Assembly: GCA_002838205.1 (NCBI GenBank)
Contig: CP017950.1
Location: 62,001-126,000 of the forward strand
DNA length: 64,000 nt
From: Tenericutes bacterium MZ-XQ
Lineage (GTDB): Bacteria; Bacillota_I; Bacilli_A; Acholeplasmatales; Acholeplasmataceae
Reading direction: 5' to 3'
In this document: piece after piece, positions 1 to 8,837 of the stretch
How positions within the stretch are numbered: position 1 is the stretch's first letter
Layout: each line of letters starts with the position of its first letter
The notes under the pieces: generated by a model
What the model saw: only the letters and a program-made list of their open reading frames with translations
What the model was told of the DNA's origin: nothing
Databases searched by the model: none
Program-made: the position numbers and the translations under genes

Positions 1-2
1 CA

Positions 3-2699
3 TCACTAGCTTTTGATACGTTATATCAAGAAGGACAACGTAGATATATGGAAAGTTTGTCTGCATATGCAAGACAGTTTTTAGGGAATTTTGAAAAACC
101 AGATGTTGATCGTATCGATGGTCTTTCACCATCGATTAGTATTGATCAAAAAACAACATCAAACAATCCGAGATCAACAGTAGGAACTGTTACTGAAATC
201 TATGATTATTTAAGATTATTGTATGCACGTATCGGGATTCCTTATTGCCCTGGCTCAAATGAACCTTTAACTAAACAAACCATTGAAGAGATGACAAAAA
301 GAGTGATTAGTTTTAAAGAAGGTAGCAAAATCATTGTCATGTCCCCAGTCATTGAAAGACAAAAAGGAACGCTTAAGAAAACTGCGGAGCAGTATTTAAA
401 AGAAGGGTTCACAAGAGCATACATTGATGGAGAAACACATCTTTTAGAAGAGTTCCCAGATTTAGATAAAAATAAGAATCATGATTTTTATTTAGTGATT
501 GATCGTCTCATTGTTAAAGATGGAATTCGTTCTAGATTATATGATGCTTTAGAGTTAGCTGCAAGACTTGCGAGTGGTAAGACAAAAGTTTTGGTGGATA
601 ATGATGCAATGGTATCATTTAGTCAAAATTATAGTTGCGAAGATTCGGATTTCACAATACCAGATTTAGAACCTAGACTTTTTTCATTTAACGTACCTAT
701 CGGAGCTTGTCCATCATGTAATGGTTTGGGGTATCGATTAGAAATTACAGAAGAGTTGGTTTTAGATCCTGAAAAACCATTGTTAGAAGGCGGACTTGTT
801 CCATATAAAAATAACGATGGTGAAAATTTAACTTCACAAATGATCGAAGAGGTATGTAAAGCCTATAAAATCGATTTAAATAAACCTGTAAAAGAATTAT
901 CTAGAGAACATTTAGATATTGTTTTATATGGTTCACCTGATCCACTTCATTTCAAATTAAAATCATCATCAGGAAGAAAACATGAAACAAACGATTATTA
1001 TGAAGGTATGATTACAAACTTATCCAGAAGATATAGAGAAACAACGAGTGACTGGATTAGAACTTGGATTGAAAACTTCATGGTCGAATCTGAATGCCAT
1101 ACATGTTATGGCGCAAGACTTAATCCGAGTGCTCTATCAGTTAAAGTCGGAGGATTAAACATTGATGAGTTCACTAGATTATCAATTGATGATGAAATTA
1201 AGTTCTTAACAGATTTAGAGTTAGGTATTGAAGAAAAACAAATCGCAAGACTTGCGCTTCAAGAAATCATCAACAGACTAACATTCTTGCAAGATGTAGG
1301 ATTAGGTTATTTAACTTTACATAGACAAGCTGGAACTTTATCTGGTGGTGAAGCACAAAGAATTAGACTTGCTACACAAATTGGATCAAAACTTTCTGGT
1401 GTGTTATATGTATTAGATGAACCTTCCATTGGTCTGCATCAAAGAGATAATCAAAGACTTATTGATACACTTCATAAGATGAGAGATTTAGGTAATACTT
1501 TAGTTGTTGTTGAGCATGATCACGAAACAATGCTTGCAAGTGATTATTTAATTGATATTGGTCCAAGAGCAGGTAAAGCTGGTGGACGAGTGGTTGCTGC
1601 TGGAACACCAGAAGAAGTCATGAACCATAAAGACAGTATTACAGGTAAATACTTAAGAGGTGAACTTGAAGTTGAAACACCTAAAAAGCGAAGAAAAGGT
1701 TTAGGGAAAGACATTATGGTTATGGGCGCAAAAGCCAATAACTTAAAAGATATTACTGTATCTTTTCCGCTAGGTAAGTTAACGGTTGTAACGGGTGTAT
1801 CCGGAAGTGGTAAATCTTCATTAGTTAATGAAGTTTTACTCAAAGGGATGCAACAAAAATATTACAAATCTAAAGATAAGCCAGGAGAACATACAGCAAT
1901 TAATGATCATCAACTCATTGATCGTGTCATTGAAATTTCACAATCACCGATCGGTAGAACACCACGATCAAATCCTGCAACATACACAGGTGTATTTGAT
2001 GACATCAGAGATTTGTTTTCGAAAACGAATGAAGCGAAAGCTAGAGGTTATTCAAAATCAAGATTCTCATTCAACGTCAAAGGTGGACGTTGTGAAGCAT
2101 GTGGTGGTGATGGAGTTAAAAAGATTTCAATGCACTTTTTGCCAGATGTTTATGTTCCTTGTGAAGTTTGTGAAGGATTAAGATATAACCATGAAACTCT
2201 GCAAATCAAATACAAAGGCAGTCACATTGCGGATGTTTTAGATATGACGATTGATGATGCGATGGATTTCTTTGAAAACCATCCAAAAATATATCAAAAA
2301 CTTAAAATCATTCATGATGTTGGGTTGGGTTACATTCAACTTGGGCAATCGGCTACCACTTTATCTGGTGGTGAAGCTCAAAGAGTTAAACTAGCAAGTG
2401 AGCTTTATAGAAGAATCACTGAAAGATCCATCTATATTTTAGATGAACCAACAACAGGACTACATACTGATGATGTCGGACGATTACTTCAAGTGTTACA
2501 TAGAATTGTTGATGAGAAAGCAACTATGGTTGTTATTGAACATAATTTAGATGTCATCAAAAATGCCGACCATATCATTGACTTAGGACCGGAAGGTGGA
2601 GAATTGGGCGGATATATCGTTGCTCAAGGGACACCTGAACAAATAGCTAAAGTTAACGAAAGCTATACAGGACAATATTTAAAAAAGGTTTTAAAATAG
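3..2699 (+). CDS. uvrA: Excinuclease ABC subunit A (5' end outside window)
   Basis: DNA damage-recognition ATPase of nucleotide excision repair; it loads UvrB at lesions in the cytoplasm. The frame is open from base 3 (residues SLAFDTLYQEGQRRY), so about 40-50 N-terminal residues, including the start and first Walker A, lie upstream; 898 residues are visible. Seen in order: zinc-finger cysteines CPSC and CHTC, first ABC signature LSGGEAQRIRLA (near base 1340) with Walker B VLDEPSIGLH, second Walker A GVSGSGKSS (near 1800), the CEACGGDG/CEVC zinc module, second signature LSGGEAQRVKLA (near 2362) and Walker B ILDEPTTGLH. All catalytic motifs after the missing start are intact. The gene is followed by the hprK-lgt group, as in other Bacillota. 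Confidence 0.98.
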   Translation, partial: SLAFDTLYQEGQRRYMESLSAYARQFLGNFEKPDVDRIDGLSPSISIDQKTTSNNPRSTVGTVTEIYDYLRLLYARIGIPYCPGSNEPLTKQTIEEMTKRVISFKEGSKIIVMSPVIERQKGTLKKTAEQYLKEGFTRAYIDGETHLLEEFPDLDKNKNHDFYLVIDRLIVKDGIRSRLYDALELAARLASGKTKVLVDNDAMVSFSQNYSCEDSDFTIPDLEPRLFSFNVPIGACPSCNGLGYRLEITEELVLDPEKPLLEGGLVPYKNNDGENLTSQMIEEVCKAYKIDLNKPVKELSREHLDIVLYGSPDPLHFKLKSSSGRKHETNDYYEGMITNLSRRYRETTSDWIRTWIENFMVESECHTCYGARLNPSALSVKVGGLNIDEFTRLSIDDEIKFLTDLELGIEEKQIARLALQEIINRLTFLQDVGLGYLTLHRQAGTLSGGEAQRIRLATQIGSKLSGVLYVLDEPSIGLHQRDNQRLIDTLHKMRDLGNTLVVVEHDHETMLASDYLIDIGPRAGKAGGRVVAAGTPEEVMNHKDSITGKYLRGELEVETPKKRRKGLGKDIMVMGAKANNLKDITVSFPLGKLTVVTGVSGSGKSSLVNEVLLKGMQQKYYKSKDKPGEHTAINDHQLIDRVIEISQSPIGRTPRSNPATYTGVFDDIRDLFSKTNEAKARGYSKSRFSFNVKGGRCEACGGDGVKKISMHFLPDVYVPCEVCEGLRYNHETLQIKYKGSHIADVLDMTIDDAMDFFENHPKIYQKLKIIHDVGLGYIQLGQSATTLSGGEAQRVKLASELYRRITERSIYILDEPTTGLHTDDVGRLLQVLHRIVDEKATMVVIEHNLDVIKNADHIIDLGPEGGELGGYIVAQGTPEQIAKVNESYTGQYLKKVLK

Positions 2700-2717
2700 T
2701 AAAAAATAAACTATTTT

Positions 2718-2726
2718 TGTTATAAT
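2718..2726 (+). promoter_or_regulatory. Extended -10 promoter (TGTTATAAT)
   Basis: A perfect extended -10 lies 22 bases before the preferred start at 2748. It places the transcription start near 2733, so the in-frame ATG at 2730 would be upstream of the mRNA and is rejected. No convincing -35 is seen. Confidence 0.7.
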
Positions 2727-2747
2727 AGAATGTGCGTGGGGGTTCAT

Positions 2748-3269
2748 ATGAACGATAAAGATCCGAAAAAACCAAGCGAAGAAGATATCAAGAAGTTAAT
2801 TGAACAATTAAATAAGAAAAAAAGTAGTAAAAATACTGCAGTTAGTTTTGGATTTCTACTTCATAAGAATTATGTAGTTCATATGGTACTTTCACTACTC
2901 ATTAATTTCTTAATTAGTGCAGTTGTTATCGGTCTTGCAAGTGGGATCAATCAACCACTTGTAGAACTCGAGATACTTGGTTATATACTAGCCATCATCT
3001 TGCTGACCTTAATTGAGAACTTCGTGAAAATTCTCATGTTCAAGTTTTTTATGAGGGCGATGATTTTATCCATGGGATTATTATCCATTTTAGTCCAAAT
3101 TGTGATCTTAGCTTTCATTGATATGATATTGATAAGAGGATTCCGTTTTATAGGTGTTGAACATTTAATCATCTTCTCGTTCATATTTACGATACTGAGA
3201 TTTGTGTTATCCACCTATATAAGAAGATGGTTATTTATGAAAAAAATTAGATTTTTGGAGGGCAAATAA
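2748..3269 (+). CDS. Four-TM membrane protein of the hprK-lgt operon
   Basis: Uncharacterised 173-residue integral membrane protein. A charged, lysine-rich N-terminal tail of about 45 residues precedes four hydrophobic segments (roughly residues 50-70, 78-97, 105-125 and 130-150) and a basic end (RRWLFMKKIRF). The start at 2748 is chosen because GGGGG sits just upstream and the extended -10 at 2718-2726 excludes the earlier ATG at 2730. It ends 3 bases before hprK and is probably co-transcribed with hprK-lgt-ppaX. Its position matches that of small phage-holin-like membrane proteins (YvlD type) beside hprK in Bacillus, but similarity beyond topology cannot be judged by eye. No function assigned. 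Confidence 0.75.
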   Translation: MNDKDPKKPSEEDIKKLIEQLNKKKSSKNTAVSFGFLLHKNYVVHMVLSLLINFLISAVVIGLASGINQPLVELEILGYILAIILLTLIENFVKILMFKFFMRAMILSMGLLSILVQIVILAFIDMILIRGFRFIGVEHLIIFSFIFTILRFVLSTYIRRWLFMKKIRFLEGK

Positions 3270-3272
3270 TTT

Positions 3273-4211
3273 ATGAAGTTAAAGGTTAAACACTTAATAA
3301 AAGATTTAGATTTAAAAGTTATTGCCGGCAACAAAGGATTGGAAAATGAAGTTAAAGTTGAAATGTTATCTAGACCTGGAGTAGAACTTGCTGGATTTCT
3401 AGAGTTTTTCGATAATGAACGTTTAATCCTGATCGGTTCAAAAGAGCACCATTTCATGAACTTATTACCTCCTGACATCAAAAGACAAAGAATCGAAGAT
3501 ATTATGATTCAAAAACCACCTGCAATGATATTTTCTGTCAATGTAGAGATGGAAGACATGTTTGTTGAACTTGGAAATAAGTATAATGTCGCAATCTTAA
3601 AAAGCGATAATAGAACTACAGCATTAAGTTCATTGCTATATGCCTATCTACATTCAAAGTTAGCACCAAGAATTAGTGTTCACGGTGTTTTACTCGATAT
3701 ACACGGGATGGGAACGTTAATTACGGGAAAATCTGGGATTGGTAAGAGTGAAACAGCACTTGAGTTGATTAAAAGAGGACACATTTTAATTAGCGATGAC
3801 CGTGTGGATATCTTCGAAGCTGCACATGGTGTTTTAATTGGAAGTGCCCCAAAGATTTTAGAAAAGTACATCGAAGTTAGAGGTATTGGTATTGTCGATG
3901 TTGTTTCTATGTTTGGAGCAGGTGCTTACAGGGAAAATAAAAAAATTAGACTTGTTGTAGAGCTTGAGCATTGGAAAAAAGGTAAGCAATACGATCGTTT
4001 AGGTATCGAAACTCAAATGGTTAAATACTTTAATACAGAAATCGCTAAAATCACGATTCCAGTATTACCAGGCCGAAATGTCGCAACACTTGTTGAAAGT
4101 GCTGCAATGAACCAAAAATTAAAATATTTAGGATATAATGCTGCTAAAGACTTAACTGATGCAGTTTCAAAAAGAGCAAGAGGACAACGAAAGGACGAGG
4201 AAGATGATTGA
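3273..4211 (+). CDS. hprK: HPr kinase/phosphorylase
   Basis: Bifunctional enzyme that phosphorylates HPr on its regulatory serine and removes that phosphate by phosphorolysis, setting carbon-catabolite control and PTS flux. The 312-residue length is normal. The P-loop GKSGIGKSE lies near residue 155, followed by DDRVDI and the family signature around EVRGIGIVDVVSMFGAGA. The ATG follows GGAGGG with good spacing. The last 8 bases overlap the start of lgt, so the two are translationally coupled. Its substrate HPr, with a recognisable serine site (NMKSTLAIMSL), is encoded at 38.9 kb on the opposite strand. A PpaX-like phosphatase two genes downstream fits removal of the pyrophosphate made by the phosphorylase reaction. 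Confidence 0.97.
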   Translation: MKLKVKHLIKDLDLKVIAGNKGLENEVKVEMLSRPGVELAGFLEFFDNERLILIGSKEHHFMNLLPPDIKRQRIEDIMIQKPPAMIFSVNVEMEDMFVELGNKYNVAILKSDNRTTALSSLLYAYLHSKLAPRISVHGVLLDIHGMGTLITGKSGIGKSETALELIKRGHILISDDRVDIFEAAHGVLIGSAPKILEKYIEVRGIGIVDVVSMFGAGAYRENKKIRLVVELEHWKKGKQYDRLGIETQMVKYFNTEIAKITIPVLPGRNVATLVESAAMNQKLKYLGYNAAKDLTDAVSKRARGQRKDEEDD

Positions 4212-5166
4212 TTATATTAAAAAACATAAGCAAGCAATATATTTATATGGAGGAGCGCTTTTGGCTTTCATGCTTGTCATCTTAGTTGCAGTGACTTCAT
4301 TGAATGGTTCACCTATGGATAGCGCACTGAATCAATTTGATAATCAAACCGCGCTTGACTTAGGTTTTGCACAAGTGACATGGTATGCGACATTCATATT
4401 AACAGGTATCATAATTGGTGCAACCTTATCTTATTTTGAATTTAAGAAACTAGGATGGGATACTGAAATCTTATTTGATGGTTTACTATATGCAGTACCA
4501 CTTGCGATTGTGGGAGCTAGATTATATTATGTAATCTTTGATCCAACACCAAACTACAATTCATTTATCGATGTAATTAATATCACAGAAGGTGGATTGG
4601 CTATTCATGGCGCTGTTATTGTAACAATTATCTTTCTAATCTTTTTTACAAAGAAAAAGAAAATTGATTTTTGGGTAATGGCCGATATTATTGCCATAGG
4701 CTTTTTAGTCGGTCAAATTATTGGTCGTTGGGGTAACTTCATGAATGGTGAAGCTCATGGTCCAGCGATTACAAGTGAGTTTATCCTTAAATTATTACCT
4801 AATTTTATTGAAACAAATATGACAAATCCAGTTACAAACATCACATATCACCCAACATTCTTTTATGAAGGACTATGGAATTTTGTAGGTTTAACAGGAT
4901 TACTCATCACAAGAAGAATGAAAATCTTTAAAGTTGGAGATATGATTGCCTTATATCTTATTTGGTATGGTTTGGGACGTGGATTAATCATTGAACCACT
5001 CAGACAAGATCCTTTATATATTTTCGGATTAAAAGCCAATATTGTTTTATCATTAACACTATTTGCTGGTGGCGGTGCATTATTACTTATCTTAAAACGT
5101 ATTTTATTTAAAGATCAAAAATATTATGTAGAAATGTTGGTGAATCATGAAGACAATACTCTTTGA
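4204..5166 (+). CDS. lgt: Prolipoprotein diacylglyceryl transferase
   Basis: Membrane enzyme that moves diacylglycerol from phosphatidylglycerol to the lipobox cysteine of prolipoproteins. The 320-residue protein has about seven hydrophobic segments, the GGLAIHGAV motif, and the family signature GRWGNFMNGEAHG with the conserved Arg, Asn and Glu. The start at 4204 follows GAGGAAG and overlaps the hprK stop by 8 bases; an upstream in-frame ATG at 4159 lies inside hprK and lacks a ribosome site. It carries about 40 extra N-terminal residues with one hydrophobic segment. Lipoproteins encoded in this window (25.1, 52.1 and 56.5 kb) are plausible substrates. A distant paralogue is at 47.2 kb. Confidence 0.96.
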   Translation: MIDYIKKHKQAIYLYGGALLAFMLVILVAVTSLNGSPMDSALNQFDNQTALDLGFAQVTWYATFILTGIIIGATLSYFEFKKLGWDTEILFDGLLYAVPLAIVGARLYYVIFDPTPNYNSFIDVINITEGGLAIHGAVIVTIIFLIFFTKKKKIDFWVMADIIAIGFLVGQIIGRWGNFMNGEAHGPAITSEFILKLLPNFIETNMTNPVTNITYHPTFFYEGLWNFVGLTGLLITRRMKIFKVGDMIALYLIWYGLGRGLIIEPLRQDPLYIFGLKANIVLSLTLFAGGGALLLILKRILFKDQKYYVEMLVNHEDNTL

Positions 5167-5779
5167 TTTAGATGGCACTTTGATACAAACACCAAAAATT
5201 ATCTTAGAGTCTTTTAAACTAACTTTTGAAAAATATTTACCAGAAGTCAAACTAGAACCAACTGAGCTCAGTAATTTTCTAGGTCAAACTTTGTGGAAAA
5301 CTTTTGGGTTTTACACAAATGATGATCAAGTAGTAGATGATATGATTGCTTACTATAGAAAAATATCTGATGAAATGATTGAAATGGGGCTAGAAACATA
5401 TCCAAATGCTAAAAGCACTATACGTTATCTTAAAAAACATGGGTGTAAGATTGGTATTGTCACATCGAAGATGAGAGAGGTTGCAACATACCATTTAAAA
5501 CTAACAAATTTATTTGAAGACATTGATGGCATCATTGGTTATGAAGATGCGACAAATCATAAACCTCATCCGGAACCGATTTTAAAAGCATTAGAGCTAT
5601 TTAACGCAAACAAACATGATACGATATATATCGGTGATCATGAAAATGATATAAAAGCAGCTAAAAAAGCTGGCATTGAAAGTTGTGCTGTGACTTATTC
5701 TGATCGAATGAGAGAGATGCTTTTTGAGCAACCAGAATATGTCATCGATGACTTAGATAATCTAAGGGATATAATATAA
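5147..5779 (+). CDS. HAD-superfamily phosphatase, PpaX-like
   Basis: Cytoplasmic HAD phosphatase of 210 residues. Motif I DLDGTLIQT is at the N terminus, motif II is VTSKM, the motif III lysine lies in HKPHPEP, and motif IV is GDHENDIKAAKKAG. The helical cap between motifs I and II is the size seen in phosphoglycolate phosphatase/PpaX proteins. The start overlaps the lgt end by 20 bases, so it is coupled to that operon. In Bacillus the equivalent hprK-lgt-ppaX arrangement carries the pyrophosphatase that clears PPi released by HprK, so ppaX is the most likely identity; the sequence alone does not separate it from phosphoglycolate phosphatase. Confidence 0.87.
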   Translation: MKTILFDLDGTLIQTPKIILESFKLTFEKYLPEVKLEPTELSNFLGQTLWKTFGFYTNDDQVVDDMIAYYRKISDEMIEMGLETYPNAKSTIRYLKKHGCKIGIVTSKMREVATYHLKLTNLFEDIDGIIGYEDATNHKPHPEPILKALELFNANKHDTIYIGDHENDIKAAKKAGIESCAVTYSDRMREMLFEQPEYVIDDLDNLRDII

Positions 5780-5806
5780 AAATTGATATAAAAAGGAGTT
5801 TTAAAA

Positions 5807-6721
5807 ATGTTATATGATGTATTAATTATAGGTGCAGGTCCTGCGGGAATAACTGCAGCTATCTATGCTCAAAGAGCAAATTTGAAAGTAGCTATGTTTG
5901 AAAAAGATACACCTGGTGGGCAACTTTCAAAATACAATGAAATTGAAAACTATACAGGTGCAAAAAAAGTTGCTGGTTATGAACTTGCAACGATGATGAT
6001 TGATCATGCTTATGAATTAGGTGTCGAAGTCATCTATGATGATGTGACTAAAGTTGAGTTAGATGGTAGTATAAAAAAATTAATTACACCAAACCAAACA
6101 TATGAAGCGAAAGCTGTCATTGTTGCAACAGGTAATGTACCTAGAAGACTTGGTGTCGAAAATGAAGATGAACTAGCAATGAATGGCATTAGCTGGTGCG
6201 CAATTTGTGATGGACCTTTATATAAGGGTCGTAAAGTTGTGGTTGTTGGTGGGGGTAACTCAGCTGTTGAAGAAGCAAGTTATCTTGCTACACTAGCAAC
6301 ACATGTCACTGTTGTACAAAACTTAGCTGATTTAACTGCTGATCCTAAAGCTCAAGATATTTTAAGATCAATGAAAAATGTTGATATTAAATACTCAACA
6401 GTTGTATCTAAGTTCTTAAAAGATGATAAAGGTTTAACTGGTGTCGTTATTAAAGCAGCAGATGGTACTGAAGAGACAATTGAAGCTGATGGTGTATTTG
6501 AATACGTTGGGTTAACTCCTGTAACTGACATGGTTAAAGATCTAGGTATTACAAATAAGTATGGCTATATTGAAGCAGATGAAAAGATGCAAACTAAAGT
6601 ACCTGGGGTTTATGCAGCAGGTGATGTTATTGTTAAACAAATAAGACAAGTTGTTACTGCAACTGCAGATGGTGCAATCGCTGTTCAAAACGTCTTAAGA
6701 TATTTAGAAACTTGGAAGTAA
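5807..6721 (+). CDS. trxB: Thioredoxin reductase
   Basis: NADPH-dependent flavoenzyme that keeps thioredoxin reduced. The 304-residue length is normal. Seen: FAD-binding GAGPAGITAA at the N terminus, the redox-active CAIC in SWCAICDGPLYKG near residue 133, the NADPH-binding VGGGNSAVEEA, and the C-terminal FAD motif GVYAAGDV. A clear AAAAGGAG precedes the ATG. It lies 27 bases after the PpaX-like gene and one base before whiA, so the run from hprK to acpS is probably one transcription unit. Confidence 0.97.
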   Translation: MLYDVLIIGAGPAGITAAIYAQRANLKVAMFEKDTPGGQLSKYNEIENYTGAKKVAGYELATMMIDHAYELGVEVIYDDVTKVELDGSIKKLITPNQTYEAKAVIVATGNVPRRLGVENEDELAMNGISWCAICDGPLYKGRKVVVVGGGNSAVEEASYLATLATHVTVVQNLADLTADPKAQDILRSMKNVDIKYSTVVSKFLKDDKGLTGVVIKAADGTEETIEADGVFEYVGLTPVTDMVKDLGITNKYGYIEADEKMQTKVPGVYAAGDVIVKQIRQVVTATADGAIAVQNVLRYLETWK

Positions 6722-6722
6722 T

Positions 6723-7664
6723 ATGAGTTTTGCTAAAACTGTAAAAGAAGAACTGGTTTCAGTTCCTATTGGATTAGAAGAACAACTTGCTGAGTTTTCA
6801 GCATTCTTAAATCTTCACACAGAATTTCATATTGAAAACAAACATAAAATGTTAGATTTCAAAACAAACAATCCAACCGTTGCAAAACGGTTTTTACAGT
6901 TGGTAAAAACGCTTTATCAAGCGGAAACAAGCTTAATGACACAAAAACAATATAAACTCAATCAAAAACAAACAGTCATCATTAGAGTTTTATCTAAGGT
7001 TGAGGATATTGTTAGCGAACACAGTCTATTAGAAAATGCAATTGAATCACAGGAATTACTCACACAATCTCCAGACGCAAAAAAAGCATATTTGAGAGCA
7101 GCGTTTTTAAGTAGTGGCTCTGTTAATCATCCTAAGACTGCAGAATATCACTTAGAGATTTTTGCGACACATCCAGATCACATCATTTTTATTCAACAGC
7201 TCATGAATGTATTTGGTTTAAATGCTAAAATCACTAAAAGAAGAAATGGATATATTGCATACTTAAAAGATGCAGAAGGCATTAGTGATTTCATGCAAAT
7301 TGTTGGTGCACAGAACAGTGTATTTAAATTTGAAGATATTAGAATCAAAAGAGATTTTAATAATTCAATTAATCGTATAATGAATTGTGAGATTGCAAAT
7401 GAGAAGAAAACGATTGTTGCCTCAAACCAACAAATCAAAGATATCAAATTGATTGAAAAATATATGCAAAAAAAAGATCTTGATGAAAGACTCATAAATA
7501 TTATGAATTTAAGAAAAAGTCATCCAGATGTATCACTTAGAGAACTGAGTGATTTGTATGAGCAAACATATAAAGAACCATTGAGTAAATCAGGGTTAAA
7601 CCATAGACTTACAAAAATCAAGCAGCTTGCAGAGCAAATAAGAGAAAGTAGGGGTCTATCATGA
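6723..7664 (+). CDS. whiA: WhiA family DNA-binding protein
   Basis: WhiA (former DUF199) homologue, 313 residues, the usual length. These proteins combine a LAGLIDADG-like N-terminal fold with a C-terminal helix-turn-helix; in Bacillus WhiA affects cell division and chromosome segregation. The C-terminal part shows the family helix-turn-helix region (NLRKSHPDVSLRELSDL, then LSKSGLNHRL). The ATG is one base after the trxB stop with GGAAG just before it. The gene ends in an ATGA overlap with acpS. Assigned from overall pattern and gene order. Confidence 0.93.
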   Translation: MSFAKTVKEELVSVPIGLEEQLAEFSAFLNLHTEFHIENKHKMLDFKTNNPTVAKRFLQLVKTLYQAETSLMTQKQYKLNQKQTVIIRVLSKVEDIVSEHSLLENAIESQELLTQSPDAKKAYLRAAFLSSGSVNHPKTAEYHLEIFATHPDHIIFIQQLMNVFGLNAKITKRRNGYIAYLKDAEGISDFMQIVGAQNSVFKFEDIRIKRDFNNSINRIMNCEIANEKKTIVASNQQIKDIKLIEKYMQKKDLDERLINIMNLRKSHPDVSLRELSDLYEQTYKEPLSKSGLNHRLTKIKQLAEQIRESRGLS

Positions 7665-8023
7665 TTTTAGGTATGGGCATTGATTTAGTAGAACTTGATC
7701 GTATCAAAGAATTATTAGATGATCGGTTTATTGATCGAATTTTAAGTGCTGATGAAAGAAAGCTATATGATAATATTGCTGACGAAAACACAAAGTTAGC
7801 TTTTATTGGTGGAAGATTTGCAGGAAAAGAAGCTATCTTCAAAGCAATATCAAAAGGTAAAGGCAAAACAAATTATAAAGATTTTTCGATTTTAAAAGAT
7901 GAAAACGGAAAACCATATGTCGAAACTGATTATTTTACAGATCATGAAATGATTCATATCACAATAACACATACAGCACATTATGCTTTAAGTTATTGCG
8001 TGATTGAAAAGGCTTCTTATTGA
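7661..8023 (+). CDS. acpS: Holo-[acyl-carrier-protein] synthase
   Basis: Transfers 4'-phosphopantetheine from CoA to the acyl carrier protein serine, activating fatty acid synthesis. The 120 residues are full length. The N-terminal GIDLVELDRI carries the magnesium-binding aspartate, and FAGKEAIFKA is the second family signature. It overlaps the whiA stop by four bases (ATGA) and ends the trxB-whiA group. A new promoter follows immediately. Confidence 0.96.
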   Translation: MILGMGIDLVELDRIKELLDDRFIDRILSADERKLYDNIADENTKLAFIGGRFAGKEAIFKAISKGKGKTNYKDFSILKDENGKPYVETDYFTDHEMIHITITHTAHYALSYCVIEKASY

Positions 8024-8068
8024 GAAAAACTGATTATTTTCGATAGATTTACATATTTCGGCAATTAG

Positions 8069-8097
8069 TTGTATTTTAAAGGTTTTTTAGGTATAAT
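8069..8097 (+). promoter_or_regulatory. Sigma-A type promoter
   Basis: TTGTAT at 8069-8074, a 17-base spacer and a perfect TATAAT at 8092-8097, 26 bases before the ATG at 8123. It would drive the gene at 8123 and perhaps tex. Confidence 0.75.
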
Positions 8098-8122
8098 CTT
8101 CTATGATAGGATGTGAACAGAC

Positions 8123-8794
8123 ATGGCGAAAAAACAAAACAAAAACGCAAAAAACAAAGCAAAAAATAAAGCAAAATCTACACAAAATAAGAATCAAAAA
8201 ATTGCACCAAAGCAAAGTATTCCTGAAACTAAGTTAAAAGATAAGAGAACATTAACTAAAAATGAGGTACTGTTCTTCAGAGTCGGAGTCACTGTTGTTG
8301 CAATTGGTTTAGTCGTAGCAGCAATTGTTATGATTGTAAATTATTATATGGGACGAGAAGAAGTTGGTCCATATGATGATTATCAACATTTTGCTACTGA
8401 AGAGTTAGTTGCGATGACTCAAAAGATCAATGATACCACTTATGGTGATTTAGATTATTTTGTTGGCAAATCAAAATATGATGAGTTTAGAGTCGTTCTA
8501 AATGATAATGATGTATTCTATTTCTATTTCTATGATGGCAATAACATCAATGAAGAAATTCAAGCTGAAATTGAGAGTTTAGAAAATATCAGTGATTTAC
8601 CATTAATATTTGTGGATTTATCAGATGTTCTGAATGCAGAATTGCTTACAAATGCAAGCCTTTCTCATTTAAATTTAGATGCTGAAGCTGATGATATGTT
8701 GCTAATCTATGATATGCAACCAGAATCTGTAGATGGTTTCTTTGAGTTAGAAACAGATGTTGATGATATTATTTTAGCATTACAAAACATTTAA
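8123..8794 (+). CDS. Membrane-anchored protein with acidic extracytoplasmic domain
   Basis: Not recognised. The 223-residue product starts with a highly basic, Lys/Asn/Gln-rich tail of about 45 residues, then one transmembrane helix (about residues 50-72, FFRVGVTVVAIGLVVAAIVM). An acidic soluble domain of about 150 residues follows and should face outwards. Alternating strands and helices (VFYFYFYDG, then PLIFVDLSD) hint at a thioredoxin-like fold, but no CxxC is present. It has its own promoter and a small hairpin after the stop. The basic tail might contact membrane or nucleic acid; that is a guess. Confidence 0.72.
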   Translation: MAKKQNKNAKNKAKNKAKSTQNKNQKIAPKQSIPETKLKDKRTLTKNEVLFFRVGVTVVAIGLVVAAIVMIVNYYMGREEVGPYDDYQHFATEELVAMTQKINDTTYGDLDYFVGKSKYDEFRVVLNDNDVFYFYFYDGNNINEEIQAEIESLENISDLPLIFVDLSDVLNAELLTNASLSHLNLDAEADDMLLIYDMQPESVDGFFELETDVDDIILALQNI

Positions 8795-8811
8795 AAGGGC
8801 ATTGCCCTTTT
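8793..8811 (+). terminator. Small intrinsic terminator-like hairpin
   Basis: AAAAGGGC and GCCCTTTT form an 8-bp stem with a 3-base loop directly after the stop codon of the preceding gene. The U-tract is short, so partial read-through into tex is likely. Confidence 0.55.
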
Positions 8812-8837
8812 GTGCTATATAAAGGAGTAAAAAAAAC

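Noticed and set aside
1828-2181. 117-codon frame inside uvrA
   Set aside because: Out-of-frame shadow of the conserved UvrA C-terminal ABC domain.
2730-2747. Upstream ATG for the four-TM protein
   Set aside because: It lies directly behind the -10 hexamer, so it would precede the transcript start; the ATG at 2748 has a GGGGG site.
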